DNA from: Roseimicrobium gellanilyticum
GTDB lineage: Bacteria; Verrucomicrobiota; Verrucomicrobiia; Verrucomicrobiales; Verrucomicrobiaceae
Direction: 5' to 3'
Length of the DNA stretch: 64,000 bases
Assembly (NCBI RefSeq): GCF_003315205.1
Contig: NZ_QNRR01000006.1
Span: forward strand, 62,001-126,000
The notes beneath the pieces are model-generated. The model was not told the DNA's origin. It searched no databases and worked only from the letters and a program-made list of their open reading frames with translations. The position numbers were made by a program, and so were the translations under genes. Numbering within the stretch: position 1 is the stretch's first letter; every line of letters starts with the position of its first letter. Below are positions 1-8,618 of this stretch, in pieces.

Positions 1-2
1 GC

Positions 3-155
3 ATCAATGCCACCTACCCGCAGCGCCCGGACAGCCCGCCCTCGTGTGTGTGGCTGGGTTCCTTCCCGAACACCGAGCTGCTGAAGCAGCACCCGGAGCA
101 TCAGCGCGGCTTCCGCGAACGTTATTATCCCAAGGAGATGAAGTGGGGCGACTGA
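3..155 (+). CDS. C-terminal 50 codons of an unidentified protein (5' end outside window)
   Basis: This frame is open from the window edge to a TGA at 153-155 and ends in the residues RERYYPKEMKWGD. It lies 36 bp upstream of thiH on the same strand, so the two may be co-transcribed. The fragment does not look like the C-terminus of ThiG or ThiS, the usual partners of ThiH, and I recognise no domain in it. The charged, aromatic tail and the spacing to the next start support a real gene end rather than a chance frame, but the product cannot be named from 50 residues. Confidence 0.5.
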   Translation: MNATYPQRPDSPPSCVWLGSFPNTELLKQHPEHQRGFRERYYPKEMKWGD

Positions 156-191
156 ACCCCATCCCACACGCTCCGCTCAAGTTAGTCATCC

Positions 192-1313
192 ATGTCCTTT
201 GTCGATACCTTCAATGCCCTGCCCGAGCAGAAATCACCCCTGCTTCGCAAGCTGATGGCATTGCTGGAGCCCAAGTCTCCGAAGCAGCTCGAAGCCATGG
301 CCGCGGAGGCGGCGGCACTCACCCGATTGCACTTCGGCAAGACGATGCGGCTCTTCGCCCCGCTGTATCTCTCCAACGAGTGCGTGAACAACTGCGCGTA
401 CTGCGGCTTCTCGCGGGACAATCCCATCTTCCGCGTCACGCTGAACGTGGATCAGGTCATCAAGGAAGCGAAGCACCTGGAATCCCAGGGCTTCCGCCAC
501 ATCCTGCTGGTCGCGGGTGAGCACCCGAAGTTCGTCTCGAATGGCTACCTGGAGGAGTGCATCCGCGCCATCAAGCCCTTCATCCCCACCGTGGGCATCG
601 AGGTCGGTCCCATGGAGCAGCCGGAGTATGAACGCATGGTGCACGCCGGCTCCGAGGGCCTCGTGGTGTATCAGGAAACATACGACCGCACTGCCTACAA
701 TGAATACCACACTGCCGGTCCGAAGAAGGATTTCGACTGGCGTCTGGAGTGCCCCGAGCGCGGCTATCATGGAGGCTTCCGCCGCATCGGCCTCGGTGCC
801 TTGCTGGGTCTCGCGGACTGGCGCACGGAAGCACTCGGGCTCGCCGCGCATCTGGAGTACATGCAGAACCATGGCTGGAAGGCCAGCTACACCATCGCTT
901 TCCCACGTCTGCGTCCTGCCGCTGGAAGCTTCGAACCGAAGTTCCCGGTGGATGACGCGAAGTTCATCCAACTCCTCTGCGCCTTCCGCCTCTGCTTCCC
1001 GCAGGTGGGCATCGTGCTGAGCACGCGTGAGTCCCCCGCCCTGCGTGATGCGCTGCTGCCCATCTGCATCACCACCATGAGCGCCGGCAGCCACACCGAA
1101 CCCGGCGGCTACACCGGCGAAGGCCGCGATGATCTGCACCTCACCGTGAAAGGTCGCCGTGTCGAGCTTCAGCAGAAATCTTCCTGCGATGAAGCCACAG
1201 GCCAGTTCGACATTTCGGACCATCGCACTCCGCAGGAGATTTCAGACCTCATCACCCGCCGGGGTTTTGACCCCGTGTGGAAGGATTGGGATAAGGCGAT
1301 TCTGCAGGCGTGA
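192..1313 (+). CDS. thiH: 2-iminoacetate synthase ThiH (radical SAM, thiamine thiazole synthesis)
   Basis: ThiH cleaves tyrosine with S-adenosylmethionine to give dehydroglycine and p-cresol. Dehydroglycine supplies the C2-N3 unit of the thiamine thiazole ring to ThiG. The 373-residue length is typical of the family. The radical-SAM cluster motif CVNNCAYCGF (CxxxCxxC) is near residue 60, followed by the NPIFRVTLN stretch and the beta/alpha barrel. The C-terminal part, with MSAGSHTEPGGY around residue 300, matches the ThiH/biotin-synthase-associated region. The start is an ATG. The partial gene just upstream is not thiG, and no other thi gene is visible, so the rest of the pathway must lie elsewhere or upstream of the window. 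The neighbour 3' is on the opposite strand, separated by a long inverted repeat. Confidence 0.92.
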   Translation: MSFVDTFNALPEQKSPLLRKLMALLEPKSPKQLEAMAAEAAALTRLHFGKTMRLFAPLYLSNECVNNCAYCGFSRDNPIFRVTLNVDQVIKEAKHLESQGFRHILLVAGEHPKFVSNGYLEECIRAIKPFIPTVGIEVGPMEQPEYERMVHAGSEGLVVYQETYDRTAYNEYHTAGPKKDFDWRLECPERGYHGGFRRIGLGALLGLADWRTEALGLAAHLEYMQNHGWKASYTIAFPRLRPAAGSFEPKFPVDDAKFIQLLCAFRLCFPQVGIVLSTRESPALRDALLPICITTMSAGSHTEPGGYTGEGRDDLHLTVKGRRVELQQKSSCDEATGQFDISDHRTPQEISDLITRRGFDPVWKDWDKAILQA

Positions 1314-1329
1314 TTCCAAGTACTGATTC

Positions 1330-1435
1330 TTAGCCGCAAAAAACGCAAAAGGCTCAAGAAGGCGAGCGGAGGGCGCGAGTAGTGCCCTCGTGATGCTCTT
1401 TCCTTTTTGAGCCTTTTGCGTTTTTTTGCGGCTAA
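1330..1435. repeat. Long imperfect inverted repeat (palindromic intergenic element)
   Basis: The arm at 1330-1357 (TTAGCCGCAAAAAACGC and onward through AAAAGGCTCAA) is the reverse complement of 1407-1435 except for one extra A:T pair. The space between holds a second small hairpin, GAGGGC(1369-)...GCCCTC(-1389). It lies between the convergent genes thiH (+) and the esterase (-), so it could act as a bidirectional transcription end. Its length and composition fit a dispersed palindromic element better than a simple terminator. Confidence 0.75.
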
Positions 1436-1467
1436 CCTTCAGTGATGTTGTCGCTTTCGCAGACCTA

Positions 1468-2691
1468 TCACTTCACCGTGATCTCCAGTGCGAGCTTGTT
1501 CGCGCCTTCCTTCACCTCGTAAGTGAGTTCTTCCGCAGCATCGGGCGTGAGCTTGCTCGTGCTCATCACGCCCGTGTTGTTCGCATCTGCGATATTCGTG
1601 AGGTTTGCGGTGCTGAATGTGACCTTGAGCTTGTTCTTTCCAATGACGGCGCCGTCACGCTCGGGAAGCTGGAACTTGCCATTCATGAGACGGGCTGAGG
1701 CGACAGGCGCCACTGGATCTTCCGAGGTAAAGATGACCGTGCCCCAATTGCCCGGCGTTCCGTTGATCTTCACGGTGCCTTCCACCGCCGCGCGCTTCGC
1801 GGGCTTCAGCCAGCCGTTGTTGCGCAGCCAGTCGGTGAGGTGCTGGCTCCAGGTAGTGAGCACCGGGTCACCCAGATGCAGGCCCACGCCGTGCGGCCCT
1901 CGCTGGTAGATGTGCATCTCCGCAGGCACCTTGTTCTTGCGCAGGGCGAGGTAGAACTGCACCGCGTTCTCCGCGGGCACGACCGAGTCTTCATCCGTCT
2001 GGAAGATGAAGGTCGGCGGCGTGTTGGCGGTCACATTGAGATAGTTGCTCAGTCCGCGTGCGACCTCGTCATTGTCCTTCTGATCCCCCAGCAGGTTGTT
2101 GCGGGAACCGCGATGCATGAAGTCATCCGACATGGAGATGACCGGATAGCCGAGCACGAGAAAATCCGGACGGCTGCTCACCTTGTCGATGGGATCCTTT
2201 GCATTGGCATCGCCACTGTCGAAGAGCGTGCCCACCGTGCTGGCGAGGTGTCCGCCCGCGCTGAAGCCGATGAGGCCGATGCGGTTTGCATCCAGCTTGT
2301 ACTTCTCCGCATTCGCTCGTGCGAAGCGCACCGCACGCTTCGCGTCATTCATCTCAATGGGATGATGATAGCCCTGCGAACCAAGCCGGTAGAAACACAC
2401 GAACGCCGTGACACCAAGCCGGTTGAAGTACTGTGCGATCTGCTTGCCCTCGTGATCCGCAGCGAGTCCGCCATAGCCTCCACCCGGCAGCACCACCACT
2501 CCAGCTCCACAGGATGGAGCCGTGGGCAGGTAGACATCCACTCGCGGTGTGTCCTCAGGACGGGTGCCCTTCGCGCCCGGCGCACCTTCCGGCCACAGGT
2601 TGATGGTTTCCGGTGCGGCATGCAGCGATCCCGCCGCGAAGGAGACGACACCGGCAGCAATGAGGAGACGATGGAGCAATGAGGGGAGCAT
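1468..2691 (-). CDS. Secreted alpha/beta-hydrolase (esterase/xylan-esterase-like) with C-terminal small domain
   Basis: This is a 407-residue protein beginning with a signal peptide (MLPSLLHRLLIAAGVVSFAAG, cleavage near HAA). The hydrolase fold is clear: oxyanion motif PGGGYGG at residues 69-75, nucleophile elbow GFSAGG with Ser144, a later TDEDSVVP carrying the likely acid Asp, and GPHGVGLH with the likely catalytic His. These fit the acetyl-xylan/feruloyl esterase-like branch of alpha/beta hydrolases that removes acyl groups from plant polysaccharides. About 100 residues after the catalytic His form a separate domain of beta-rich, carboxypeptidase-regulatory-like type. The upstream in-frame TTG at 2718 would add nine residues before the signal peptide, so the ATG at 2691 is preferred. 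The substrate is not determined. Confidence 0.75.
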   Translation of the reverse strand: MLPSLLHRLLIAAGVVSFAAGSLHAAPETINLWPEGAPGAKGTRPEDTPRVDVYLPTAPSCGAGVVVLPGGGYGGLAADHEGKQIAQYFNRLGVTAFVCFYRLGSQGYHHPIEMNDAKRAVRFARANAEKYKLDANRIGLIGFSAGGHLASTVGTLFDSGDANAKDPIDKVSSRPDFLVLGYPVISMSDDFMHRGSRNNLLGDQKDNDEVARGLSNYLNVTANTPPTFIFQTDEDSVVPAENAVQFYLALRKNKVPAEMHIYQRGPHGVGLHLGDPVLTTWSQHLTDWLRNNGWLKPAKRAAVEGTVKINGTPGNWGTVIFTSEDPVAPVASARLMNGKFQLPERDGAVIGKNKLKVTFSTANLTNIADANNTGVMSTSKLTPDAAEELTYEVKEGANKLALEITVK

Positions 2692-2726
2692 AAGGTTGAA
2701 TTGAATTGAGAAAGACAAGAGCCCAC

Positions 2727-3176
2727 TCAGTACGAGGAGACACGAAGAACACGTGCCGAGATCACCTCATCATACGGCGACTCTGCATAGGCTCCGCGCG
2801 ACGTCTCGCGCACGTATTTGAAGATCTCCCAGGCCGATGGCCCCTCACCCGCCGCCTTCTGCGCGCCCAGTCGTGTGGCTCCCGCAGCAATGCGGTACGG
2901 CGCCGCATACATGAACTTCACCTCAAGCTGATGGTACGGGTCGAGCCGGAACCGCTCCACCCCTGTGAGCGCAGAGTCATCCCCCGGTCCGTGCTCGGGC
3001 GTGATCCGGCGCATCTTGGGGAAGGCGCGATCAAGCTGGGCCCGGGTGGCGCCCTTCCCCAGCACACCCAGTGTCTGCTTGTACTGGGCCTCGCGTTGAT
3101 TCAGGTCCGCATGACGTTTCGTAGAGGAGCAGGCAGTGAGTACTGCGGCAAGAATCAGGAGGACGAAGGCTCGCAT
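2727..3176 (-). CDS. Small lipoprotein of unknown function
   Basis: This 149-residue protein starts with a lipoprotein signal: MRAFVLLILAAVLTACSS, with lipobox LTAC and Cys16 as the lipidated residue. The longer frame up to 3224 would put 16 polar residues in front of the signal, so the internal ATG at 3176 is the better start. The mature part (LGVLGKGATRAQLDRAFPK) resembles the SmpA/OmlA-like pattern of small envelope lipoproteins, in which a short helix-turn precedes a strand pair, but the match is weak. It sits 36 bp upstream of the esterase on the same strand and may share its transcript. No catalytic motif is visible. Confidence 0.6.
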   Translation of the reverse strand: MRAFVLLILAAVLTACSSTKRHADLNQREAQYKQTLGVLGKGATRAQLDRAFPKMRRITPEHGPGDDSALTGVERFRLDPYHQLEVKFMYAAPYRIAAGATRLGAQKAAGEGPSAWEIFKYVRETSRGAYAESPYDEVISARVLRVSSY

Positions 3177-3268
3177 GCCCGCATCTGACCAAAACGTCCC
3201 AGCACTGGCAAGCCCGCCGCGCAACTTCTTCGCTTGGCAGAAAGGCCCGGAGCGCTAGCGTCGCGCCC

Positions 3269-4807
3269 ATGAGCACCCTCCGCCTGTCCTCGGGAATCGG
3301 ACTTCTCACAGCCGCCTTGTTGTTCACCCTGACCCCGGTGCTGTACGCCGCGGATCCCACCCTCGCACTGGACCTCGGCAACGGCGTGAAGCTTGATCTC
3401 GTGCTCATCCCCTCGGGCGGCTTCATGCAAGGCTCGCCCACGAGTGAACCTGAACGCGGTGCGGACGAAGCCCAGCGCTTTGTGCACCTCTCCAAGGACT
3501 ACTACATCGGCAGGACCGCGGTGACTCGCGCCCAGTGGGAGCGATTCGCTACAGAGACCGGCTACCGTACCGAAGCCGAGAGCGGACCGAGCGGCGGCTT
3601 CGGCTGGGATGGGAAGGCACTCACTCAGCGGAAGGACTTCACCTGGCGCAATCCCGGCTTCGCCCAAGACGCCACCCATCCAGTAACCATCATCACCTAC
3701 CCAGATGCGGAAGCCTTCTGCAAATGGCTGTCCCAAAAGGTCGGGCGCAAAGTGACTCTGCCCACCGAAGCACAGTGGGAGTACGCGAGCCGTGCGGGCG
3801 CTACCACCGCGTGGCACAATGAAAGCGACGACCCCGCCTCTGCGGATCAAGTCGCGTGGCACAAGGGCAACGCCGGATTCACCACGCACCCCGTCACCTC
3901 CACCAAACCCAACGGCTGGGGATTGTATGTCGGCGGCAACGTGGCCGAGTGGTGCCAGGACTGGTACGCTCCCTATGAGAATGGACCCCTCAGCGATCCC
4001 ATCCAAACCAATCAAAACCTCTCTGACAAACCCCGCCGTGTGCTGCGTGGTGGATCGTGGAATCGCGATGGCAAGAACACACGCAGTGCGGCACGCTTTC
4101 GCTCGGATGCCCGCAGCCGCAATGCAGACATCGGCTTCCGCATTGTAGCCGCAACCGTCGTCACGCCTCCGCCCGCTCCAGCATCGGACGCGCCTCTGTT
4201 GCCGCGTTCTCAGCCCTCCCGTTCCTCCACGCCTTCCACCTCGAGTCCGGGCACGCAGCCGGACTTCACTCCCAGTGATTCCCACACTTCGGACTCTTCC
4301 TCGCGACCTGCCACCTGGGTGGATACCTTGCTCGGGTTCGTCTGCTGCCTGGGGCTTCCCCTCCTTCTTCTGGGTGGCCTCATCTTCTTCATCATGAAAA
4401 AGGTGAGCGGCAACGCAAGAGCGACGTCAACGGCCGGAACTGCGGGCACCACAGCCAGAGCCATGGCCGATGCACTGAGCCGGCCCGGCACGATGCAAGG
4501 TACGCCCAAGCTCCGTATCGTGGATGACGGCTTCTGGATGCTTCTTGATGTCGTCCCAAGTACCACGATCGACTACGTCTTCCGACCGAGAGGTGGCATG
4601 GAGGCTCGCGGCTCCGTGAACTACCAGCCTGGACCGGAGGGCCACTTCGTGTACACGGGTGTGCGTCCGGAAAGCGTGCGGGTCGTCAGCGCAGGTGGTG
4701 TGCCTATGAGCGATGTGTTCACGTCAGGTTCTTCACCGTCATCGCTGCACTCGAATGATCGCCGCGACGATGACCATCGTCCTCCGACCTATCCTTCGGC
4801 CTACTAA
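3269..4807 (+). CDS. SUMF1/FGE-fold secreted protein with C-terminal membrane anchor, lacking the catalytic cysteines
   Basis: This 512-residue protein has an N-terminal signal peptide (through LLFTLTPVLYAAD). Residues 25-290 follow the formylglycine-generating-enzyme fold: IPSGGFMQGSPTSEPER, ITYPDAEAFCKWLS, TLPTEAQWEYASRAG, GNVAEWCQDWY, VLRGGSW and the terminal DIGFRIVA. The active-site cysteine pair of true FGE lies between the RGGSW and GFR motifs. Here that stretch (NRDGKNTRSAARFRSD) has none, so sulfatase activation is unlikely and a binding or structural role is more likely. A Ser/Pro/Thr-rich linker (about 295-345), one hydrophobic helix (LLGFVCCLGLPLLLLGGLIF, about 352-371) and a 130-residue C-terminal domain follow. 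It is the first gene of a plus-strand run with a glycosyltransferase next. Confidence 0.7.
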   Translation: MSTLRLSSGIGLLTAALLFTLTPVLYAADPTLALDLGNGVKLDLVLIPSGGFMQGSPTSEPERGADEAQRFVHLSKDYYIGRTAVTRAQWERFATETGYRTEAESGPSGGFGWDGKALTQRKDFTWRNPGFAQDATHPVTIITYPDAEAFCKWLSQKVGRKVTLPTEAQWEYASRAGATTAWHNESDDPASADQVAWHKGNAGFTTHPVTSTKPNGWGLYVGGNVAEWCQDWYAPYENGPLSDPIQTNQNLSDKPRRVLRGGSWNRDGKNTRSAARFRSDARSRNADIGFRIVAATVVTPPPAPASDAPLLPRSQPSRSSTPSTSSPGTQPDFTPSDSHTSDSSSRPATWVDTLLGFVCCLGLPLLLLGGLIFFIMKKVSGNARATSTAGTAGTTARAMADALSRPGTMQGTPKLRIVDDGFWMLLDVVPSTTIDYVFRPRGGMEARGSVNYQPGPEGHFVYTGVRPESVRVVSAGGVPMSDVFTSGSSPSSLHSNDRRDDDHRPPTYPSAY

Positions 4808-4846
4808 CGCCTCCTCACTTCCCTGACTGCATCGCCACCTCTTGTG

Positions 4847-7609
4847 ATGCGTGCCCTGATCTTCGCCGTTGATCCCCGCAAGCCGTGGCTGCTGGAGCGC
4901 ACGCAGCGAAGTCTGCGGGCTGCGGGGATGGAAGACATCACCATCTGGGAAGGCGATGTGGAAACACCGCCTCATCCATCTGCGAAGGCGACCCTGCTGA
5001 TCCGGTCAGGTGCATGGTTGCGGAAGCCATTGAAATTTGCCGCACCACCTGCGAGTGGCACCGGCAAGCCTCTGGTGGCCTTTGGATTTCCTGTGTGCAG
5101 TGGAGCACCGCGCGAGGCATGGCAGGTCTTCTTCCAAAAACACGGGGGCGATTTTTCGCACTCGGCTCAACTGCCACCATGCATCTGCGAATGGTATGAT
5201 GAGCATGCCGCTCGAGCTGGTTTGCTCGCAGAACGACTCGCGGGCTTGGAAGGACTGGCACGTCCAGTTCCTTCACGCGCGAAACGATTGCTTCCCACAC
5301 GCTGGCGGCGACAGCCGCACCGCCTCATCCACTGGAGCGTTTTGGATTGCGGGCATGACGGGAATCTACGCGCCCTTGAGGTCGTGACCAGCCTGCAACA
5401 CGGCGGCGCGGAGCGCATCGCCTGGGAGTTGAATCGTCTTCTCCCGCACCATGGCGTCTCCTCACGCATGGTGGTGTTGGGTTCGCCCCTGCGGCAGGAG
5501 CTACCACGCCCGGCATCCATGGTGGATCTCGCAGGACTCAGTCGCGAACGCCGCGCTGCCGCCCTGGAGGAGACTACCCTGGACTACGGCGCAGATGTGC
5601 TGCACGGACATCTCATCGATGCGGAAGACACCCGTCTCTTCTCAAAGATTCTCCCGGTCGCACTGACCATCCACAACGCGCAACAGGCATGGCCTGAAGG
5701 CACGCAGGGCCTGCGCAAAAACGACTGTGCTCTTCTCATCGCCTGCGCTCAAATGGTCGAGCGCGAGTTGAAGGAGACACTGCCACACCTTCCTGTACGC
5801 ACGGTATGGAACGGCATCGACCCGCACCGATTCGCTGTTCGGGGTTCGAATGAACGAAGCGCGCAAGAGACACTCACCCTTGTGTGCGTCGCCAATCCCC
5901 GGCACCAGAAGCGGCTCCACCTCCTTCCAGGCATCCTGAAGGCCACGCAAGCTGAACTGCTCCAGCGCTGTCTCGCCATCAAAGCCCGACTCATCCTTGC
6001 TGGCGAAGCCTCACCACGCAGCCCGCAAGCTCTGGAGTGCATGGCACAGCTCCACGAGGAGTCAGAACGCCTTGGTGTATCCGATGATATCAACTTCACC
6101 CGTGGGGAGCGCCCTGTGGAAGAAGTGCTCACGGAAAGCGACGTGATGATTTCCTGTAGTGCCTACGAGGGCCTGAGCCTCGCGCATCTGGAGGGCCTCG
6201 CCGCAGGACTTCCGCTGGTCACCACAGATGCCGGCGGCACCGCTGAGCTCGCATGGCGCAATCCAGCGGTCACGCTGTTGCCGCTGGATGCCATGGCAAG
6301 GGACTACGCGAAGGCCATCGCAAATGCCTTCCTGCATCCCAAGAGCGGCCGCGTTGAGATGGAACGTGATTTCTCCGCGCATGCCATGGCCCGGCGCACG
6401 GCCGCTCTCCTGCAGCGAGTGGCATCTGGTCACAGACGCGGCGATACGGTGTGGTTCATCACAAACAACCTCTCCACCGGAGGAGCCCAGTCGTCGCTCA
6501 AACGCCTCACTGCAGCCTTCCACCGCCAGGGTATCCCCGTGCGCGTGGCGCTCCTGCAGGAATATCCCGGGCATCCCACCCCGGGCCGCCTTGAGCTCAT
6601 GCGCGAAGGCGTGCCTGTCCACGTGCCGTCTCCCGTGGGCACCATGGACACTGCCGAGGTGATTGCCGATATCCTTGCGGAGATGGACGCGGATCCTCCG
6701 CACAGCGTGTGTTTCTGGAATGCCATCCCGGCATGCAAACTGTTGCTGGCGGACGCGCTGTGGTACGTGTCCGTTTTCGACGTGAGCCCAGGCGAGATGT
6801 ACTACACCTCATTGGACCGTTGCTTTGAGCATCCACCGGCGGCTTTGCCCTACCGCAGTGCGGCCGAGTACGGAGCGAGGCTCACCAAGATCATCGTGAA
6901 GTATGCAGCGGAGTCTTCCCGTGCTTCCGCTGCGCTCGGCACTTCCGTGAAGTCGATTCCGAATGGGATCGCCCTCCCTCCGGTTCTCCACCGCGACCGG
7001 GAACCCGCTGCGCCCTTCCGCATCGGCACCGCTGCCCGGCTGAGTCCGCAGAAGCGCATCGAAGACCTCGTTGAAGCCTTCCGTGTCGCCTTGCCAGACC
7101 TCCCGCCCTGCGAGCTCCTCATCGCTGGAGAAGCCGAAACCGGCAGCGAGGCCTATGCCGAGGACCTGAAATCCTCGACCACAGGCCTGCCGGTCCGCTG
7201 GCTGGGCGAGCACCGTGACCTGCGCGACTTCCACGCCTCGCTGGACCTTTTTGCCATGATCTCCGAGCCCGCGGGCTGCCCCAATGCCTCCCTTGAGGCG
7301 ATGGCCTCCGGCCTGCCTGTGGTCGCCACGGACGTGGGTGGCGCTTCCGAGCAGGTCCTCAATGGAGCCACGGGCTTGCTCGTTCCGCCACGCAATGCCC
7401 GCGCCTTTGCCGCCGCCTTGGTGGACCTCGCCCGTTCCCCAGGCCTACGCGAATCCATGGGCCGCGCCGCACGTCTGCACGTGGAGGAGCACTTCTCCAT
7501 GGAGCGCATGGTGGCGGCTTACCGAGCCCTCCTTTGGGATGGGCCGCAAGTGGGTGAAAGCGCGCTTGCCGCAGGGGCGTTCCCTGTGTTCTCCTCGTTG
7601 CATCCATGA
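4847..7609 (+). CDS. Tandem GT4 glycosyltransferase fusion (two catalytic domains in one chain)
   Basis: This 920-residue cytoplasmic protein joins two GT4-type (GT-B fold) glycosyltransferases. After about 170 residues with no recognised domain, the first unit opens with VVTSLQHGGAERIAWEL, has an ANPRHQKRLHLLPGI sugar-nucleotide region and the EX7E-like motif EGLSLAHLEG followed by LPLVTTDAGGTAEL. The second unit begins near residue 535 (WFITNNLSTGGAQSSLKRL) and has TAARLSPQKRIEDL, EPAGCPNASLEAMASG and LPVVATDVGG. Such enzymes transfer sugars from nucleotide donors to glycans or lipid-linked acceptors, and two active sites suggest two successive additions. The preceding GTG at 4844 could also serve as start. 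The stop overlaps the next start by 4 bp (ATGA), a sign of translational coupling. Donor and acceptor are not predictable. Confidence 0.85.
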   Translation: MRALIFAVDPRKPWLLERTQRSLRAAGMEDITIWEGDVETPPHPSAKATLLIRSGAWLRKPLKFAAPPASGTGKPLVAFGFPVCSGAPREAWQVFFQKHGGDFSHSAQLPPCICEWYDEHAARAGLLAERLAGLEGLARPVPSRAKRLLPTRWRRQPHRLIHWSVLDCGHDGNLRALEVVTSLQHGGAERIAWELNRLLPHHGVSSRMVVLGSPLRQELPRPASMVDLAGLSRERRAAALEETTLDYGADVLHGHLIDAEDTRLFSKILPVALTIHNAQQAWPEGTQGLRKNDCALLIACAQMVERELKETLPHLPVRTVWNGIDPHRFAVRGSNERSAQETLTLVCVANPRHQKRLHLLPGILKATQAELLQRCLAIKARLILAGEASPRSPQALECMAQLHEESERLGVSDDINFTRGERPVEEVLTESDVMISCSAYEGLSLAHLEGLAAGLPLVTTDAGGTAELAWRNPAVTLLPLDAMARDYAKAIANAFLHPKSGRVEMERDFSAHAMARRTAALLQRVASGHRRGDTVWFITNNLSTGGAQSSLKRLTAAFHRQGIPVRVALLQEYPGHPTPGRLELMREGVPVHVPSPVGTMDTAEVIADILAEMDADPPHSVCFWNAIPACKLLLADALWYVSVFDVSPGEMYYTSLDRCFEHPPAALPYRSAAEYGARLTKIIVKYAAESSRASAALGTSVKSIPNGIALPPVLHRDREPAAPFRIGTAARLSPQKRIEDLVEAFRVALPDLPPCELLIAGEAETGSEAYAEDLKSSTTGLPVRWLGEHRDLRDFHASLDLFAMISEPAGCPNASLEAMASGLPVVATDVGGASEQVLNGATGLLVPPRNARAFAAALVDLARSPGLRESMGRAARLHVEEHFSMERMVAAYRALLWDGPQVGESALAAGAFPVFSSLHP

Positions 7610-8520
7610 ACCGCCGCCATTTCCTTTCCTCCGCTGCCGCCGCGCTCGGCGCATCCGCCCTGCCCGCCATTGAACCCATCAATCGCAAGGGGAAATCGCG
7701 CATGATGCTGGGCCTCGCCGCCTACTCCTTCCGCGACAACATGAAGTGGATGAAGGGCAAGGAGAACACCAAGCTCAAGGCAGGCGGCCCCGCCTGGGAC
7801 ATCCTCGACTTCATCGACTACTGCGCGGACCAAGGCTGCCCCGGGGCCGAGCTCACCAGCTACTTCTTCCCGCCAGACTGCGATGAGAAGTACCTCCTCG
7901 AGGTGAAACGCCGTGCCTACCTGCGCGGCGTGAACATCACCGGTACTGCGGTAGGCAACACCTTCACCCATCCCAAGGGCGAAGCCCGCGACAAGGAGAT
8001 AGCCTACGTGAAGGAGTGGATCGAGAAGTCCACCATCATGGGCGCTCCCCACATCCGCGTCTTCGCGGGCACCGTCCAGAAGGGCAGCACCCCGGAAGAG
8101 GCCGAGAAGAACTGCCAGGAATGCTACGATGAATGCCTCGCCTTCGCCGACAAGAAGGGTGTCTTCCTCGGCCTGGAAAATCACGGCGGCATCGTCGCCG
8201 AACCTGAGCCCCTCATCAAAATGGTGAGGGCGGCCAAGAGCCCCTGGGCTGGCATCAACTTCGACAGCGGCAACTTCCACACCGAAGACCCCTACGGCGA
8301 CATGGCCAAGATCGCGCCCTATGCGGTGAACGTGCAGCTCAAGATGAAGGTAAAGCCCAAGGACTCCAAAGAGGGCGAACCTGTCGATACCGCTCGCGTG
8401 CTGAAGATACTCAAGGACGCCAACTATCAGGGTTGGTTCACTTTGGAATACGAGGAAAAGGAAGACCCGTTTGTGGCCGTGCCACGTATCCTCGCTGACC
8501 TGAAGCCGCAGCTTGCCTGA
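7606..8520 (+). CDS. Sugar phosphate isomerase/epimerase-like TIM-barrel protein (xylose-isomerase superfamily)
   Basis: This 304-residue protein has an N-terminal NRRHFLSSAAAALGASALP stretch that looks like a Tat-type or Sec export signal. The remainder is the xylose-isomerase-like TIM barrel: LGLAAYSFRDN at the first strand, GAPHIRVFAGT, LGLENHGG with a likely metal-binding Glu and His, GINFDSGNFH and the last-strand Glu in WFTLEYEEKED. Family members isomerise or epimerise keto-sugars and hydroxypyruvate with a divalent metal. Its start overlaps the glycosyltransferase stop by 4 bp. A perfect 9-bp hairpin lies in the 98-bp gap to the MFS gene. An exported sugar-acting role fits the signal sequence, but the substrate is unknown. 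Confidence 0.75.
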   Translation: MNRRHFLSSAAAALGASALPAIEPINRKGKSRMMLGLAAYSFRDNMKWMKGKENTKLKAGGPAWDILDFIDYCADQGCPGAELTSYFFPPDCDEKYLLEVKRRAYLRGVNITGTAVGNTFTHPKGEARDKEIAYVKEWIEKSTIMGAPHIRVFAGTVQKGSTPEEAEKNCQECYDECLAFADKKGVFLGLENHGGIVAEPEPLIKMVRAAKSPWAGINFDSGNFHTEDPYGDMAKIAPYAVNVQLKMKVKPKDSKEGEPVDTARVLKILKDANYQGWFTLEYEEKEDPFVAVPRILADLKPQLA

Positions 8521-8543
8521 AGCTGACGAAGTTTTGTCCAATT

Positions 8544-8576
8544 CGCCGGGCAGATCACTGTATCTCTTGCCCGGCG
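8544..8576 (+). terminator. Hairpin between isomerase and MFS genes (possible terminator/attenuator)
   Basis: CGCCGGGCA at 8544-8552 pairs perfectly with TGCCCGGCG at 8568-8576 around a 15-nt loop. There is no U-run directly after it, so termination would be weak or need Rho. It may instead lower read-through into the transporter gene. Confidence 0.4.
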
Positions 8577-8618
8577 ACGCCTCGAACTCCCGCCCACCCA
8601 CGTCCCTAGACAGCATCC

